64,000 nt of DNA, from assembly GCA_036250225.1 (NCBI GenBank), contig JAPZLL010000014.1, positions 186,001 through 250,000 of the forward strand, written 5' to 3'. A program made the translations under genes and the position numbers. The stretch is from Cercophora sp. LCS_1. Lineage: Eukaryota > Ascomycota > Sordariomycetes > Sordariales > Lasiosphaeriaceae. A model generated the notes under the pieces. That model saw only the letters and a list, made by a program, of their open reading frames with translations. It made no database searches and was not told where the DNA came from. This document shows, piece by piece, positions 62,921 through 64,000 of the stretch; position 1 is the stretch's first letter; each line of letters starts with the position of its first letter.

Positions 62921-64000
62921 ATGGCTACACCTTCAGCATCCAGCGATGCTGGGTTGTTCATGTCGGACGGGCTTGGAATGGGCGGGGCGACTCCCCGCCG
63001 ACGAGGCCCCCCTTCGTCCTCCACGGGCCGGCCCCGCGCGCCTCCCTCGGAGAGTATGGGTGCGCCCAGCGACGACGAGGGCGAAGGCTTCGCCGACGAC
63101 CAGGTGCCTGCTCGGGCACGGCCAACCGACGTCTCAAGCATTCCCAGAGTCGAGGACAAGATCGGGCTGCTGCTCCAAGAAAACTTTGAGAACTTCATTG
63201 AGGGGTATGTTTGTCCACCGCGGCCTTGTGTTGCGCCTAGCTGACCATCGCATAGCTTCATCGAGGCGCCCAGCGCTTCCGGCCAGCCGACATCGAGCGC
63301 ACAACTCACAGACAAGTACTATGTCGCCCAGATCCACGGCATGCGGTTATACTCCCTCTCAACCTTCTACGTCGACTACAAACATCTGGCGGGGTGGAGC
63401 AACGGATCACTGGCAGAAGCCGTTATGAACTCTTACTACCGCTTCCTCCCGTTTCTCACCGCCGCCCTGCACAACATGATCGCCAAGTACGAGCCCCAAT
63501 ACTTCCGCGAGCACCGCCAGCCCACGGCGTCAAGCGCCCACCAGGGCACCGGGTCGAGCCACAACGGGTCAGCAAGCCAGTCGGAGATGAGCGCCAAGAC
63601 GGCGAACCAGCAGACCGACAAGCTGTTCTCCATTGCGTTCTATAATCTTCCGCTGGTCTCCCGTGTCCGCGCCATGCGCGCCAGGAACATCGGGCAGCTA
63701 CTCTCCATCAGCGGCACCGTGACCCGCACATCAGAAGTTAGACCTGAGCTGGCACTGGCTACATTTGTTTGCGAGGCTTGCCACAGCGTGGTTCCTGAGG
63801 TCGAGCAGACTTTCCGCTACACCGAGCCTACACAATGTCCCAACGCGACTTGCCAAAACCGTATGGCCTGGCGTCTAGACATCCGCCAGAGCACCTTTGT
63901 TGACTGGCAAAAAGTGCGGGTACAGGAGAACAGTAGTGAAATCCCCACGGGAAGCATGCCCAGAACCATGGACGTGATTCTTCGAGGAGAGATTGTCGAC
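62921..64000 (+). CDS. MCM6: DNA replication licensing factor MCM6, N-terminal part (runs off window)
   Basis: Exon 1 is 62921-63204 and exon 2 starts at 63256 (51-nt intron, phase 2) and is open to the window end. This gives 343 residues, well under half of the usual 950 or so. The disordered N-terminus (about 1-75) has Ser/Pro sites. The N-terminal hexamerisation domain follows (EDKIGLLLQENFENFIEGFIEAP, LSTFYVDYKHL). Then SIAFYNLPLVSRVRAMRARNIGQLLSISGTVTRTSEVRPELALATFVCEACHSVV, with the zinc motif CEAC...CPNATC, and the OB-fold strand WQKVRVQENSSEIPTGSMPRTMDVILRGEIVD. The GTVTRTSEVRPEL and ENSSEIPTGSMPR sequences are those of MCM6. The ATPase domain lies outside the window. MCM6 is part of the MCM2-7 replicative helicase. 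Confidence 0.95.

Noticed and set aside
1..64000. CRISPR arrays, rRNA genes, intact transposons or a secondary-metabolite cluster
   Set aside because: I saw no regularly spaced repeats, no 5S or large rRNA sequence, no transposase or reverse transcriptase motifs, and no polyketide or peptide synthase.

Overview
The window is nuclear DNA of a filamentous ascomycete, most likely a Sordariomycete of the order Sordariales (Neurospora/Chaetomium-like). The evidence is compact genes with short GT-AG introns (about 45-80 nt), CTAAC-like branch sites, GC-rich third codon positions, CT-rich leaders, and a gene set that includes KEI1, a calcium-binding external NADH dehydrogenase, an extracellular cupredoxin-like GPI protein and a division-I chitin synthase. 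The order-level placement is inferred from protein style, not from a search. Exon structures were built by hand from splice signals and reading-frame continuity.

Layout. 1-4.2 kb: a truncated ketopantoate-reductase-like gene, two tRNA-Arg(ACG) genes in inverted orientation around a degenerate caspase-like gene, and a secreted cupredoxin-like GPI protein. 4.7-8.4 kb: EMC4 (-) and the AP-1 beta adaptin (+), divergent. 9-14 kb: a Ser/Thr-rich cell-wall GPI protein, an F-box gene with an unresolved 5' end, and long gene-poor stretches. 14.4-20.2 kb: a prenylated UBL3-type ubiquitin-fold protein, the proteasome chaperone UMP1, a soluble tandem ABC ATPase and the IPC synthase subunit KEI1. 20.8-29.8 kb: sulfite reductase beta subunit (MET5 type) and chitin synthase. 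29.8-31.9 kb: an AT-rich gene-free island. 32-38.3 kb: a small conserved-looking protein of unknown function, a tRNA-like relic, RLP24, the Rab6-type GTPase YPT6, and NOP53. 38.5-47.9 kb: external NADH dehydrogenase with an EF-hand, uridine kinase URK1, GID8, and the divergent respiratory pair NDUFS4 / ATP synthase subunit f. 49.2-55.5 kb: a 1242-residue disordered RGG protein and a PLP aminotransferase. 56-64 kb: RNase H2 subunit C, a cyclopropane-fatty-acid-synthase-like methyltransferase, REX4, the NuA4 acetyltransferase ESA1, and the 5' part of MCM6, which runs off the window.

Most genes are housekeeping genes for secretory traffic (EMC4, AP-1, KEI1, YPT6), respiration (NDE, NDUFS4, ATP17), ribosome assembly (RLP24, NOP53, REX4), protein turnover (UMP1, GID8, F-box) and chromatin/replication (ESA1, RNH203, MCM6). 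There are no operons; the closest functional pairings are divergent promoters. The notable signals are in gene structure: an ATG-only coding exon in UMP1, a 15-nt microexon in ATP17, a GC-AG intron in YPT6, a stop-free 54-nt intron in the chitin synthase, and one member of a tRNA-Arg pair carrying a 7-nt intron. I found no CRISPR array and no intact transposon, and no clear evidence of a wholly new multi-gene system.
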